In this document: piece by piece, positions 35,395 through 43,382 of the stretch
Layout: each line of letters opens with the position of its first letter
Numbering within the stretch: position 1 is the first letter of the stretch
Source: Pseudomonas proteolytica
GTDB lineage: Bacteria > Pseudomonadota > Gammaproteobacteria > Pseudomonadales > Pseudomonadaceae
Direction of reading: 5' to 3'
Assembly: GCF_007858275.1 (NCBI RefSeq)
Contig: NZ_VFEV01000025.1
Span: 1 to 64,000 of the forward strand
DNA: 64,000 nt
Made by a program: the position numbers and the translations under genes
Notes under the pieces: generated by a model
What the model saw: the letters and a program-made list of their open reading frames with translations, nothing else
What the model was told of the DNA's origin: nothing
Databases searched by the model: none

Positions 35395-36348
35395 TCAGAT
35401 AAGGCTGCGCAAGGTCTGCCCACTGGCCCACGCCTGGATGTCTTCGATCATCTGTCCATAGAACTGCCGGTAGTTCTGCTCGCTGACATAACCCACATGG
35501 GGCGTCGCCAGAACATTGGGCAGATGGCGAAACGGGTGATCGACCGGCAACGGCTCCTGGTCGAACACATCCAGGGCCGCGCCCGCCAATCGCCCATGGC
35601 GCAGCGCATCGACCAACGCCGCCTCATCGACGATCGGCCCCCGTGCGGTGTTGACCAGTCGCGCATCGGGTTTCATCCAGCCCAGGGCCTGGGCATCCAC
35701 CAGGCCACGGCTGCGTTCGCTGAGTACCAAGTGAATCGACAGTACATCGGCCTGCTCGAACAGTTCGCGCTTGCTGACCCGGGTCACACCCACTGCGGCG
35801 GCTCGCTCTGCGGTGAGGTTTTCACTCCACGCGATCACCGACATACCAAACACCTGGCCAAACTGCGCCACCCGCTGGCCGATGCTGCCCAACCCGAGGA
35901 TGCCCAGAGTCTTGCCATGCAGATCGCCGCCCAGCCCTTGCTGCCACTGGCCGGCGCGCAGGGAGTTCGCTTCGGCCAGCAGATTGCGGGTGGATGCCAT
36001 GATCAATGCCCAGGTCAGCTCGGGCGCCGCGTGTTTGTAGCTGTCGGTACCGCACACCTGGATGCCCAGGGCCTTGGCGGCGACAAGGTCGATGGCGGCA
36101 TTGCGCATGCCGCCGGTAACCAGCAATTTAAGGGCCGGCAGCCCCTGCAACAGCGCCTTGTCGAAGGTTGTGCGCTCACGCATCAGGCAAATCACCTCAA
36201 AACCCTGCAAACGCTCGATCAGGGTCGCGGTGTCGGCGGGATAGTCATGCAGGAAGTGCACCTTGCCGATCGCTTGCAGGGCGGACCAATCCACAACGTC
36301 ACGTGCCACATTTTGCCAATCGTCAATGACTGCGATCTGTACTGACAT
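35395..36348 (-). CDS. D-2-hydroxyacid dehydrogenase (NAD-dependent)
   Basis: A 317-residue member of the phosphoglycerate/formate dehydrogenase family. The Rossmann motif GLGSIGQRV follows GKTLGI, and the catalytic Arg (VNTARGPIVDE), Glu (FDQEPLPVDHP) and His (TPHVGYVSEQ) are all visible. It starts MSVQIAVIDDWQ; a methionine two codons upstream is less likely. The substrate is unknown. It is 26 bases from a secreted hydrolase gene on the same strand. Confidence 0.9.
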   Translation of the reverse strand: MSVQIAVIDDWQNVARDVVDWSALQAIGKVHFLHDYPADTATLIERLQGFEVICLMRERTTFDKALLQGLPALKLLVTGGMRNAAIDLVAAKALGIQVCGTDSYKHAAPELTWALIMASTRNLLAEANSLRAGQWQQGLGGDLHGKTLGILGLGSIGQRVAQFGQVFGMSVIAWSENLTAERAAAVGVTRVSKRELFEQADVLSIHLVLSERSRGLVDAQALGWMKPDARLVNTARGPIVDEAALVDALRHGRLAGAALDVFDQEPLPVDHPFRHLPNVLATPHVGYVSEQNYRQFYGQMIEDIQAWASGQTLRSLI

Positions 36349-36374
36349 ACACACCTGCCTCGGGTTGAATGGGA

Positions 36375-37388
36375 TTAGAGCGCCTTGAGTCCTTGCAACA
36401 GCGCCTGGTGAAAGCGCGCGGGTTCTTCCATCTGCGGGGCATGGCCCAGGCCTGGGAACTCCACCAGCGTTGAATGGGGAATGAGCTTGGCCACCTGCTT
36501 GCCCAGTTCGTTGTAGCGGCCGATCCTGGCCTTGACCTCGGGCGGTGCGTTATCACTCCCGATGGCGGTGATATCAGACGTACCAATCAGCAGCAGGGTG
36601 GGTATCTGCAGGTCCTTGAACTCGTAGTACACCGGCTGGGTGAAGATCATGTCGTAAATCAACGCCGAGTTCCACGCCACCCGTTTGTGGCCAGGGCCCT
36701 GGTTCAAGCCGACGAGCATGTCGACCCAGCGCTCGTATTCCGGTTTCCAGCGCCCGTCGTAGTAGGTCTTGCGCTCATATTCGCGCACGCCGTCGGCGTT
36801 CAGTTTCAACTCGCGCTCATACCATTGGTCGACGCTGCGATAGGGCACGCCCAGGGCTTTCCAGTCCTCCAGGCCGATCGGGTTGACCAGCGCCAGTTGC
36901 TCGGTTTGCGTGGGGTAGAGCAGGGCGTAGCGGGTAGCCAGCATGCCACCGGTGGAATGGCCAACAAGGGTGGCCGTGGAGATACCGAGCTTTTGCAGCA
37001 ACTGATGAGTGTTGATTGCCAACTGCTGGAAGCTGTACTGATAGTGCTCAGGCTTGCTGGAGGTGCAGAAGCCGATCTGGTCCGGCGCGATCACCCGGTA
37101 GCCGGCTTCGCTCAGGGCCTTGATCGACGCCTCCCAGGTCGCGCCGCAGAAGTTCTTGCCGTGCATCAACACCACATTGCGGCCATTGGCAGGGCTTTTG
37201 GCGGGCACGTCCATATAACCCATTTGCACGGATTGGCCCTGGGACTGGAAGTCGAAATGTTCGACCGGATAGGGGTACTGGAAACCTTGCAACTGCGGGC
37301 CATAGCTTGGGCTTTGCGTGGCGGCCAAGGCAGGCAGGGCGCAAGCGGCCAGCAGACCGGTAAGGACAAACGAGCGTGTCAATGGCAT
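36375..37388 (-). CDS. secreted alpha/beta hydrolase
   Basis: A 337-residue protein with a signal peptide (VLTGLLAACALPALA, about 22 residues), then an alpha/beta hydrolase domain. The nucleophile elbow GHSTGG gives Ser145, VLMHGKNFCG is the oxyanion-hole region, and PGLGHAPQMEEP supplies the His. An Asp after LLIGTSDITAIG completes the triad. It is probably periplasmic or extracellular, cleaving an ester or similar bond; the substrate is unknown. Confidence 0.9.
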   Translation of the reverse strand: MPLTRSFVLTGLLAACALPALAATQSPSYGPQLQGFQYPYPVEHFDFQSQGQSVQMGYMDVPAKSPANGRNVVLMHGKNFCGATWEASIKALSEAGYRVIAPDQIGFCTSSKPEHYQYSFQQLAINTHQLLQKLGISTATLVGHSTGGMLATRYALLYPTQTEQLALVNPIGLEDWKALGVPYRSVDQWYERELKLNADGVREYERKTYYDGRWKPEYERWVDMLVGLNQGPGHKRVAWNSALIYDMIFTQPVYYEFKDLQIPTLLLIGTSDITAIGSDNAPPEVKARIGRYNELGKQVAKLIPHSTLVEFPGLGHAPQMEEPARFHQALLQGLKAL

Positions 37389-37452
37389 GGGAAAGCTCCA
37401 GGGGCGATGCTCCCGGATGCTGTGGTGGGTGGATTAAGCGGGGATTAACCTG

Positions 37453-37884
37453 TTACATCCAGTGCAGCGTCAGCATTGCCACCACGGCATAACGAGCCGC
37501 CTTGGCCAGGCTGACGATTAACAAAAAACGCCACAGCGGCTCCTTCATCACCCCGGCCACCAGGGTCAGTGGATCGCCAATGATCGGCAGCCAACTGAGC
37601 AGCAGTGACCAATGCCCCCAGCGTCGATAGTGGCGACGGGACTTCTCCAGCTGCGCGGCGCTCACTGGAAACCAGCGACGGTCCTTGAACAGTTCCACCG
37701 AGCGGCCTAGTAACCAGTTGACCCAGGAGCCCAACACGTTGCCCAGGGTCGCGATCCCCAGCAGCAGCCCTACCGAGTAGCTGTCATTGAGCAGCAGCGC
37801 GACCAGCACCGCTTCCGATTGCAGCGGCAACAGGGTGGCCGCCCCAAAAGCGCTGAGAAACAGCCCCGCATAGCCTGCAAGCAT
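37453..37884 (-). CDS. YqaA-family (VTT/DedA-like) inner membrane protein
   Basis: A 143-residue membrane protein with about four hydrophobic segments and the GNVLGSWVNWLLGR motif and SWLPIIGDPLTLVAGVMKE re-entrant loop typical of YqaA/VTT proteins. DedA relatives are lipid scramblases or flippases, but the role of YqaA is not established. Its start is 3 bases from the stop of the DUF411 gene, so the two are co-transcribed. Confidence 0.9.
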   Translation of the reverse strand: MLAGYAGLFLSAFGAATLLPLQSEAVLVALLLNDSYSVGLLLGIATLGNVLGSWVNWLLGRSVELFKDRRWFPVSAAQLEKSRRHYRRWGHWSLLLSWLPIIGDPLTLVAGVMKEPLWRFLLIVSLAKAARYAVVAMLTLHWM

Positions 37885-37887
37885 TGC

Positions 37888-38334
37888 TCAGTGAGCCGGG
37901 TATTCGGCTACCACCACATCTTTGCCGGCACGGGTCAGGCCAATGACTTGATAGGCGTCGCTCATCCCATCCATTTCCATGCCTGGCGAGCCCATGGGCA
38001 TGCCCGGTGCGGCGATGCCCAGCAGGTCATCACGTTTGCGCAGGGCCAGTACCTGATCGGCGGGTACGTGGCCTTCGACGAATTTGCCGTCGATCACGGC
38101 GGTATGGCAAGACGCCAGGCGGGGTGCTACGCCCAGCCGCTGTTTGACCGAGCTCATGTCGGCTTCAACATGGTCGTTGACCTTGAAGCCGTTGCTTTCG
38201 AGGTGGCTGATCCATTTTTTGCAGCAGCCGCAATTGGCATCACGGTGCACGTCAATCGGGATCAGTTCGGCGGCCTGGGCCAGGGTGGTCATGAACAGGG
38301 CGGACAGTAAAGTCAGGCGCAGGGTGGTTTTCAT
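37888..38334 (-). CDS. periplasmic DUF411 protein (metal-related)
   Basis: A 148-residue protein. The start MKTTLRLTLLSALF is a signal peptide cleaved near AQAA; an upstream in-frame ATG at 38376 would spoil it. The DUF411 core has DANCGCCKKW with three cysteines and ends with a Met-rich segment (GMPMGSPGMEMDGM). Such proteins occur with copper and other metal resistance genes, and the Cys/Met/His pattern suggests copper binding. No copper exporter gene is nearby. Confidence 0.88.
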   Translation of the reverse strand: MKTTLRLTLLSALFMTTLAQAAELIPIDVHRDANCGCCKKWISHLESNGFKVNDHVEADMSSVKQRLGVAPRLASCHTAVIDGKFVEGHVPADQVLALRKRDDLLGIAAPGMPMGSPGMEMDGMSDAYQVIGLTRAGKDVVVAEYPAH

Positions 38335-38500
38335 CGACAGGTCCCATGGGTTACGGAGTGCGCAAAGAGGGCGCATTGTCCGCGCTTTTGCGAATCAGGT
38401 GAGGTGGTTATGTTTCGAAATTATACGAGCACGCCACAACCCCGAAGCTTATCGTCCGCAGCTTTCAGCAAACTGAGAGGAAGATGACAAATTTGTCAGT

Positions 38501-38950
38501 TCAGGATGATTCCAGGCGCTGCTTGAGCTGGTCCATGGCCTGATTCGACAGCTCTACCATGCGCGCTTCCAAGGTGTTGAGCTTCAGTTCGGTCTCGTAG
38601 CTGAGCACGCGAGTGAACAAGGTGCCGCTGCCGCGAGATTGTAGATAGTAGTGAATGCAGCCATCTACGGCGAGCGAGGTAAAAACCGTCTTGAACTCCC
38701 GCGGCGGCTCGGCAATCTGCACCCGGTAGCTCATGGGCACACGCACCCCGAGCAAGTCGATCATCTCGGTAAACCGCTGGCCGGCAGGCAGCGAGCCGCT
38801 GGTGCCTGTGTCGGCGCTCAGGGATGTGGGGTGCCATTCGTGCCAGCGGTCCGGTTGGGTGACGTAGTCGTAGACGGCTTCGATGGGGGCTTGGATATAG
38901 CGTTCCTGGCTAATCTGCCTGACGTGGGCCTGGTGCTCGACAGCGTTCAT
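38501..38950 (-). CDS. SRPBCC (START-like) family protein
   Basis: A 149-residue protein with the helix-grip pattern of polyketide cyclase/dehydrase-like SRPBCC proteins: ERYIQAPIEAVYDYVTQ at the start and a final amphipathic helix (LSNQAMDQLKQRLE). A strong GGAGG lies 6 bases before the ATG. It is a single-gene unit with no informative neighbours. The ligand is unknown. Confidence 0.85.
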   Translation of the reverse strand: MNAVEHQAHVRQISQERYIQAPIEAVYDYVTQPDRWHEWHPTSLSADTGTSGSLPAGQRFTEMIDLLGVRVPMSYRVQIAEPPREFKTVFTSLAVDGCIHYYLQSRGSGTLFTRVLSYETELKLNTLEARMVELSNQAMDQLKQRLESS

Positions 38951-39178
38951 GACACACCTCCTGTGTGGTGAGACGGAGCATTAGGAGCTGTCAGAATAGT
39001 CGTACTTGGCGACAGTGCGCGCAAAGATGTGTCGCCGATTGAAGCCTGTGTGAGTAAGCCGAAATTAAAAACGCCCCGTTTAGACTGTTATATCTGACAG
39101 GTTCTTTTTCCAATGATTGGCCTTCTAATAATAAGCGCAAAGCCCCCTCAAATTAACAATCATGAAATGGTGAGAAAA

Positions 39179-39601
39179 ATGCCTAATGACGTGCATACAG
39201 ACATTAACATCGGCGACGTTAAATCGACGGGAAACATGGGCGGTGAAATTTTCATCGACGAAATTTATAGCCATGCATTCAAGGCGGATGTTGTTCTTTA
39301 CGTTAATAATGCCTCCGTCATCCAGATATACGGTAGTCAAGGGGAGTCGCAGGAAAGCACAGTTATCGCCGTATCGTTAAGGCCGGGGACGCCATCTGGC
39401 GCGTATACATTTGGCAAAGAGCCAATCACCGCTCTGGACTATTACCCTCCGCGTGACGGAGCTCTATGGAAGGTGACAGGTGGTGGCGTCAATATCAGTT
39501 TTGATGAAGAGGGCAAGCGTGCTACCGGGACCTTACAAGTTTTGTGCGAGCGTGGAGTTCAAAAACTGGACGCAACGGTGAATTTCGACATCACTAACTA
39601 A
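39179..39601 (+). CDS. hypothetical protein, 140 aa, AT-rich orphan
   Basis: No family was recognised. The ATG at 39179 (MPNDVHTDINIGDV) has GGTGAG just upstream; frames open from 39113 and 39167 lack better sites. The protein is predicted to be mostly beta strand and soluble (ASVIQIYGSQGESQ, LWKVTGGGVNISFDEEG), with no signal peptide. The gene is visibly richer in A and T than its neighbours, stands alone, and is closed by a perfect 14-bp terminator stem, all consistent with recent arrival. Confidence 0.7.
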   Translation: MPNDVHTDINIGDVKSTGNMGGEIFIDEIYSHAFKADVVLYVNNASVIQIYGSQGESQESTVIAVSLRPGTPSGAYTFGKEPITALDYYPPRDGALWKVTGGGVNISFDEEGKRATGTLQVLCERGVQKLDATVNFDITN

Positions 39602-39618
39602 TCAACGACAACGTATTT

Positions 39619-39657
39619 GATGATTGTTCTCCGGCAGGAGAACAATCATCACTTTTG
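39619..39657 (+). terminator. rho-independent terminator
   Basis: A perfect 14-bp stem (GATGATTGTTCTCC, loop GGCA, GGAGAACAATCATC) is followed by ACTTTTG. It ends the AT-rich orphan gene and sits against the stop of the convergent acyl-CoA dehydrogenase gene. Confidence 0.85.
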
Positions 39658-39658
39658 A

Positions 39659-40810
39659 TCAGATCTGATAGTTCTTCAATTCCCGGGCAATCACCAGCCG
39701 TTGGATCTCACTGGTTCCCTCATAGATCTGGGTGATCCGCGCATCGCGGTAGTAGCGTTCCACCGGGTAGTCTTCCAGGTAGCCATAGCCACCATGGATC
39801 TGCATGGCCGAAGAACAGACCTTCTCGGCCATTTCCGAAGCGAACAGCTTGGCCTGGGACGCTTCGGACAGGCACGGCTTGCCGGCACTGCGCAAACGGG
39901 CGGCATGCAGGATCAGCAGGCGCGCGGCATTGAGGCGGGTCTGCATGTCCGCCAGCAGGTTGGCCACGCTCTGGTGCTCAATAATGGCCTTGTCAAACTG
40001 CACCCGGTCACGGGCGTAGGCCAACGCGGCTTCAAAGGCCGCGCGAGCGATGCCCAGGGCCTGGGCGGCGATGCCGATGCGCCCACCTTCCAGGTTGGAG
40101 AGGGCAATGGCCAGGCCCTTGCCGCGTTCGCCCAGCAGGTTGGCTTCGGGAATGCTGCACTGGTTGAGGGTCACCGCGCAGGTGTCGGAGGCGCGGATGC
40201 CCATCTTGTGTTCCGTGCGGTCCACGGTAAAGCCGGGCGTATCAGTGGGCACCAGGAACGCCGAAATACCTTTCTTGCCCAACTCCGGGTCGGTGACCGC
40301 AAACACGATTGCCAACTTGGCGCGCTTGCCGTTGCTGACAAACTGTTTGGCGCCGTTGATCACCCACTGGCCATCGCGCAGTTCGGCGCGGGTGCGCAGG
40401 TTGTGGGCTTCGGAACCGGCCTGGGGTTCGGTCAGGCAGAAGCAACCGATAGCCTGGCCACTGGCGAGTTCGGCAAGCCAGGTCTCTTTCTGTGCGGGTG
40501 TGCCGTAGTTGAGGATAGGGCCGCAACCCACTGAATTATGGATACTCATCAGCGCGCCTACCGCACCGTCACCCGCAGAAATCTCCTCCACGGCTAAGGC
40601 GTAGGCCACGTAGTCGACGTAGGTGCCACCCCATTCTTCCGGCACCACCATACCCAGCAGGCCCAGTTCACCCATCTTGGCCACCAGGGCGTCATCGATC
40701 CAGCCGGCTTTCTCCCAGGCCTGGGCATGGGGGGCGATTTCACCGCGGGCAAAGTCGCGCGCCATGTCGCGAATCATTACTTGTTCTTCTGTAAATTCAA
40801 TATCTTGCAT
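39659..40810 (-). CDS. acyl-CoA dehydrogenase (probable isobutyryl-CoA dehydrogenase)
   Basis: A 383-residue flavoenzyme of full length, with CFCLTEPQAGSEAHNLRT (FAD/substrate loop), GGYGYLEDYPVERYYRD and the C-terminal IYEGTSEIQRLVIARE block whose Glu is the catalytic base. It lies 3 bases downstream of a 3-hydroxyisobutyryl-CoA hydrolase gene on the same strand, which points to valine breakdown (isobutyryl-CoA to methacrylyl-CoA). Short/branched acyl-CoA specificity is inferred from that context. Confidence 0.92.
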   Translation of the reverse strand: MQDIEFTEEQVMIRDMARDFARGEIAPHAQAWEKAGWIDDALVAKMGELGLLGMVVPEEWGGTYVDYVAYALAVEEISAGDGAVGALMSIHNSVGCGPILNYGTPAQKETWLAELASGQAIGCFCLTEPQAGSEAHNLRTRAELRDGQWVINGAKQFVSNGKRAKLAIVFAVTDPELGKKGISAFLVPTDTPGFTVDRTEHKMGIRASDTCAVTLNQCSIPEANLLGERGKGLAIALSNLEGGRIGIAAQALGIARAAFEAALAYARDRVQFDKAIIEHQSVANLLADMQTRLNAARLLILHAARLRSAGKPCLSEASQAKLFASEMAEKVCSSAMQIHGGYGYLEDYPVERYYRDARITQIYEGTSEIQRLVIARELKNYQI

Positions 40811-40813
40811 GAG

Positions 40814-41920
40814 TTATCTCCCGCTCTTTGCGAAGTCTTGGAAGAAGCTGTCGACGTGGCTCTGCTCCAGTGCCGCTAACGTTGGCGGGTTCCAGCGCGG
40901 GGATTTGTCCTTGTCGATCAACAGCGCACGCACGCCTTCGATCAGGTCGCCACGGGCAAACCACTGGCGGTCCAGGTGCAGTTCCAGAGCAAAGCAGTCC
41001 TCCAGCGCCAGGTGCCGGCCACGTCGCAGCATCTGCAGGGTGACGGCCATGGCCAAGGGCGAGCGAGTCTGCATCAACTGGGCGGTAGTCACGGCCCATT
41101 CATGGCTGTCGGCGACGGTCACTTGCTGCAATTGCTCGACAATGCTCGGTACGTCCGGCTGGGCAAAGAAGTGATCGATGGCCGGGCGCAGGGCCGCCAG
41201 CGGCGCATCCGGCAGTTGTTGCACCGCAAGCTTGGCCAGCAGGCCTTGCAGATCCTTGAGCGGTGAGTCTTGCCACTGCAGGTGGTCGAGTTTCTGGTCC
41301 AGTTCGGCCAACCTGGCGCTGTCCAGGTACCAGTCGGCGAGCCCGCAATACAAGGCGTCGGCGGCGCGGATCTGCACCCCGGTCACGCCCAGGTAAATCC
41401 CCAGCTCACCGGGAATGCGCGGCAGGAAATAGCTGCCGCCTACATCCGGGAAATAACCGATGGCCACTTCCGGCATGGCCAGGCGACTGCGCTCGGTCAC
41501 CACCCGCAGGTCGGCCCCCTGGACCAGGCCCATGCCACCGCCCAAGACAAAGCCGTCCATCAGGGCAAGGACCGGTTTGCGGTAGTGATGAATGGCCAGG
41601 TCGAGGGCGTATTCTTCGACGAAGAAGTCTTCATGCAGCGTGTCGCCGCTCTTGAAACTGTCGTACAGCGAGCGGATATCGCCCCCGGCGCAGAAGGCCT
41701 TTTCACCGGCGCCGCGCAGAACCACCGCGTGCACCTGGGGATCAGCGGCCCAGGCGTGCAAATGCGCCGACAGGCTGCGGACCATGTCCAGGGTGATGGC
41801 GTTGAGGCCGGCGGGGCGGTTGAGGGTCAGGTGGCCGATATGGTTGCGTACCTCGGCCAGGACGCTGTCCTGGGGGGACTCGGTGCTGCATGTCGCCTGG
41901 GACTGAGCCTGAGCAGTCAT
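40814..41920 (-). CDS. 3-hydroxyisobutyryl-CoA hydrolase-like enoyl-CoA hydratase/isomerase family protein
   Basis: A 368-residue crotonase-fold protein longer than simple enoyl-CoA hydratases. LNRPAGLNAITLDMV, GAGEKAFCAGGDIRSLY and GFVLGGGMGLVQGADLRV match the hydrolase subgroup, with the oxyanion hole Gly residues present and MPEVAIGYFPDVGGSYFL supplying the acid residues. The ATG at 41920 (MTAQAQSQ) has a GGAG-type site just upstream. Together with the dehydrogenase it covers two steps of valine catabolism; no methacrylyl-CoA hydratase or mmsAB gene is adjacent. Confidence 0.9.
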   Translation of the reverse strand: MTAQAQSQATCSTESPQDSVLAEVRNHIGHLTLNRPAGLNAITLDMVRSLSAHLHAWAADPQVHAVVLRGAGEKAFCAGGDIRSLYDSFKSGDTLHEDFFVEEYALDLAIHHYRKPVLALMDGFVLGGGMGLVQGADLRVVTERSRLAMPEVAIGYFPDVGGSYFLPRIPGELGIYLGVTGVQIRAADALYCGLADWYLDSARLAELDQKLDHLQWQDSPLKDLQGLLAKLAVQQLPDAPLAALRPAIDHFFAQPDVPSIVEQLQQVTVADSHEWAVTTAQLMQTRSPLAMAVTLQMLRRGRHLALEDCFALELHLDRQWFARGDLIEGVRALLIDKDKSPRWNPPTLAALEQSHVDSFFQDFAKSGR

Positions 41921-42078
41921 CTGTAACTCCCTGCTTTTATTGTTCTTTATCAAAATGTTCGCGGGCGAACCATCACCGGATCGTACCAGTGCAAATTTGC
42001 CCAGTACAACCCGGAATCCTGCAGGTCATCTTTGCATTTATGCAGGGGGTGTTCGATAAAAAACCAGGGCAGGCGTGC

Positions 42079-42783
42079 TTAGACCCGACTGGCCAGTACT
42101 TGGCCAATGCTGCGGCGGCGAGCGTGGTCTTCGGCGATATGGATCAGCTCTTCGAGCTCAGTGGGGGTGACGTCGAAAAACTGCTCCATTTGCGCCAGCG
42201 CTTGCTCCAGGTCCACAGCGGTGATTTTTGGATCTACCTGCGGCGTCGCAGACGGCACCATGACCGGCGCTTCGGCTGGGCCCTTGGGGTAGCGAGTGCG
42301 CGTCAGGTTGTTATAGGCCAGGGCCGAGAGCAACAACGTGGCGGCGCCCAACATGACCGGCGCGACTTCCTGCCAGCCCAGGGCGATGGTGGCCGGGTCC
42401 GCCAGCACCAGGGTCATCGCCAGGCCCCCCGAAGGCGGGTGCAGGCAGCGCAGCCAGCACATCAGGATCAAGGCCATGCCCGCTGCGAGGCAGGCGCTGC
42501 CCAGGGTGCGCCCCAATACGCGGGCCACCAGCAAAGCCACCACGGTGGCGCACAGGTAGCTGCCGATGATCGACCACGGCTGGGCGAGGGCACCCGATGA
42601 CACGGCGAATAACAGCACGGCGGAGGCGCCCAGCGGGCCCAACAGGTGCATGGCCACTTCCAGGCCATACACCTGGGAGCAGAGCCATACGGTCAATAGA
42701 GTGCCCAGGGCCATGCCGATGGCGGCACGGCTCCATTCGGCGGGGCGGGTGTTGATGGCAGCGGGTAACCAGCGAGCGAGCAT
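42079..42783 (-). CDS. HPP-family membrane protein
   Basis: A 234-residue protein with four hydrophobic segments in residues 15-160 and the family signature LHPPSGGLAM in the fourth region, followed by a soluble tail of about 70 residues ending ARRRSIGQVLASRV. Start MLARWLPAAIN at 42783 is preferred to an upstream frame. HPP proteins have been linked to nitrite transport in plants and cyanobacteria; in Pseudomonas the substrate is unproven. Confidence 0.88.
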   Translation of the reverse strand: MLARWLPAAINTRPAEWSRAAIGMALGTLLTVWLCSQVYGLEVAMHLLGPLGASAVLLFAVSSGALAQPWSIIGSYLCATVVALLVARVLGRTLGSACLAAGMALILMCWLRCLHPPSGGLAMTLVLADPATIALGWQEVAPVMLGAATLLLSALAYNNLTRTRYPKGPAEAPVMVPSATPQVDPKITAVDLEQALAQMEQFFDVTPTELEELIHIAEDHARRRSIGQVLASRV

Positions 42784-42871
42784 TGCGGGGCAGTCCAATC
42801 TTGAAAGGCGATCACAAAACAATGCCGCTCAGCTACACCTGCAGGTTTGTGCAGAACTGAGTGACATCGGG

Positions 42872-42907
42872 CAAAAAAAGGGCTTTGCGGTTTGCCGCAA
42901 AGCCCTT
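42872..42907 (-). terminator. rho-independent terminator on the minus strand
   Basis: Stem AAGGGCTTTGCGG / CCGCAAAGCCCTT (13 bp, 4-base loop) is followed on the minus strand by seven T residues (42872-42878 read as A on plus). It would end transcripts of the small gene at 43008-43226, upstream of the HPP gene. Confidence 0.85.
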
Positions 42908-43007
42908 CGAAAGTTCCAACATTTGGGGGAGGAACCGGCGCAGTGTGCCGTTCAAACAAAACTGTCGCCAATGCATATTAATGCAGCTTAAGTGCAGTAA
43001 TTTTGCA

Positions 43008-43226
43008 TCAAAACCGCTCAAGCCCCGGGCTCACCTTGCCCAGTACGCGGTCGTGGTTGGCGCTGCTGTTCAGCGACTGCTGCACGCTCTCCCGCAACCG
43101 TGGGTCGCTGGCCAAGGGCCCCTTGAGGGCGACAAGGGCGTCGCGCAGCCCCATTAGCCGAGCCAGGGTGGGCAGGGGGATATAGCCGACGTGTACCGGC
43201 TCGATAGGCAATGACTCGTCAGGCAC
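43008..43226 (-). CDS. small hypothetical protein, 72 aa, GTG start
   Basis: Starts with GTG (MPDESLPIEPVHVGY) with AGAGGA about 9 bases upstream, and is followed by a strong minus-strand terminator about 100 bases on, which favours a real transcript. It looks soluble with a helical middle (LRDALVALKGPL). No family recognised. It is separate from the arn genes, whose last member ends 156 bases upstream. Confidence 0.55.
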   Translation of the reverse strand: MPDESLPIEPVHVGYIPLPTLARLMGLRDALVALKGPLASDPRLRESVQQSLNSSANHDRVLGKVSPGLERF

Positions 43227-43382
43227 GGCAGCGGTCCTCTGAGGGGTGTTTTTGAACGCAGGCGGTAACTAAATAGCGCAATGTGCAGCGAGTGTAACGC
43301 TGGGGTCATAGGGCCGGTAGAGGCGCCGCTACCGGTATTTACGGATACAAACGTAGGAGCTTTCTTGATAAAAGCCCCCCAC

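Noticed and set aside
41956..41975. GTTCGC/GCGAAC hairpin between the hydrolase and HPP genes
   Set aside because: The loop would be only two bases and the run of T residues is weak.
43312..43336. CCGGTAG/CTACCGG hairpin after the arn operon as terminator
   Set aside because: The stem is 7 bp and there is no T tract on the minus strand, so it is not convincing.
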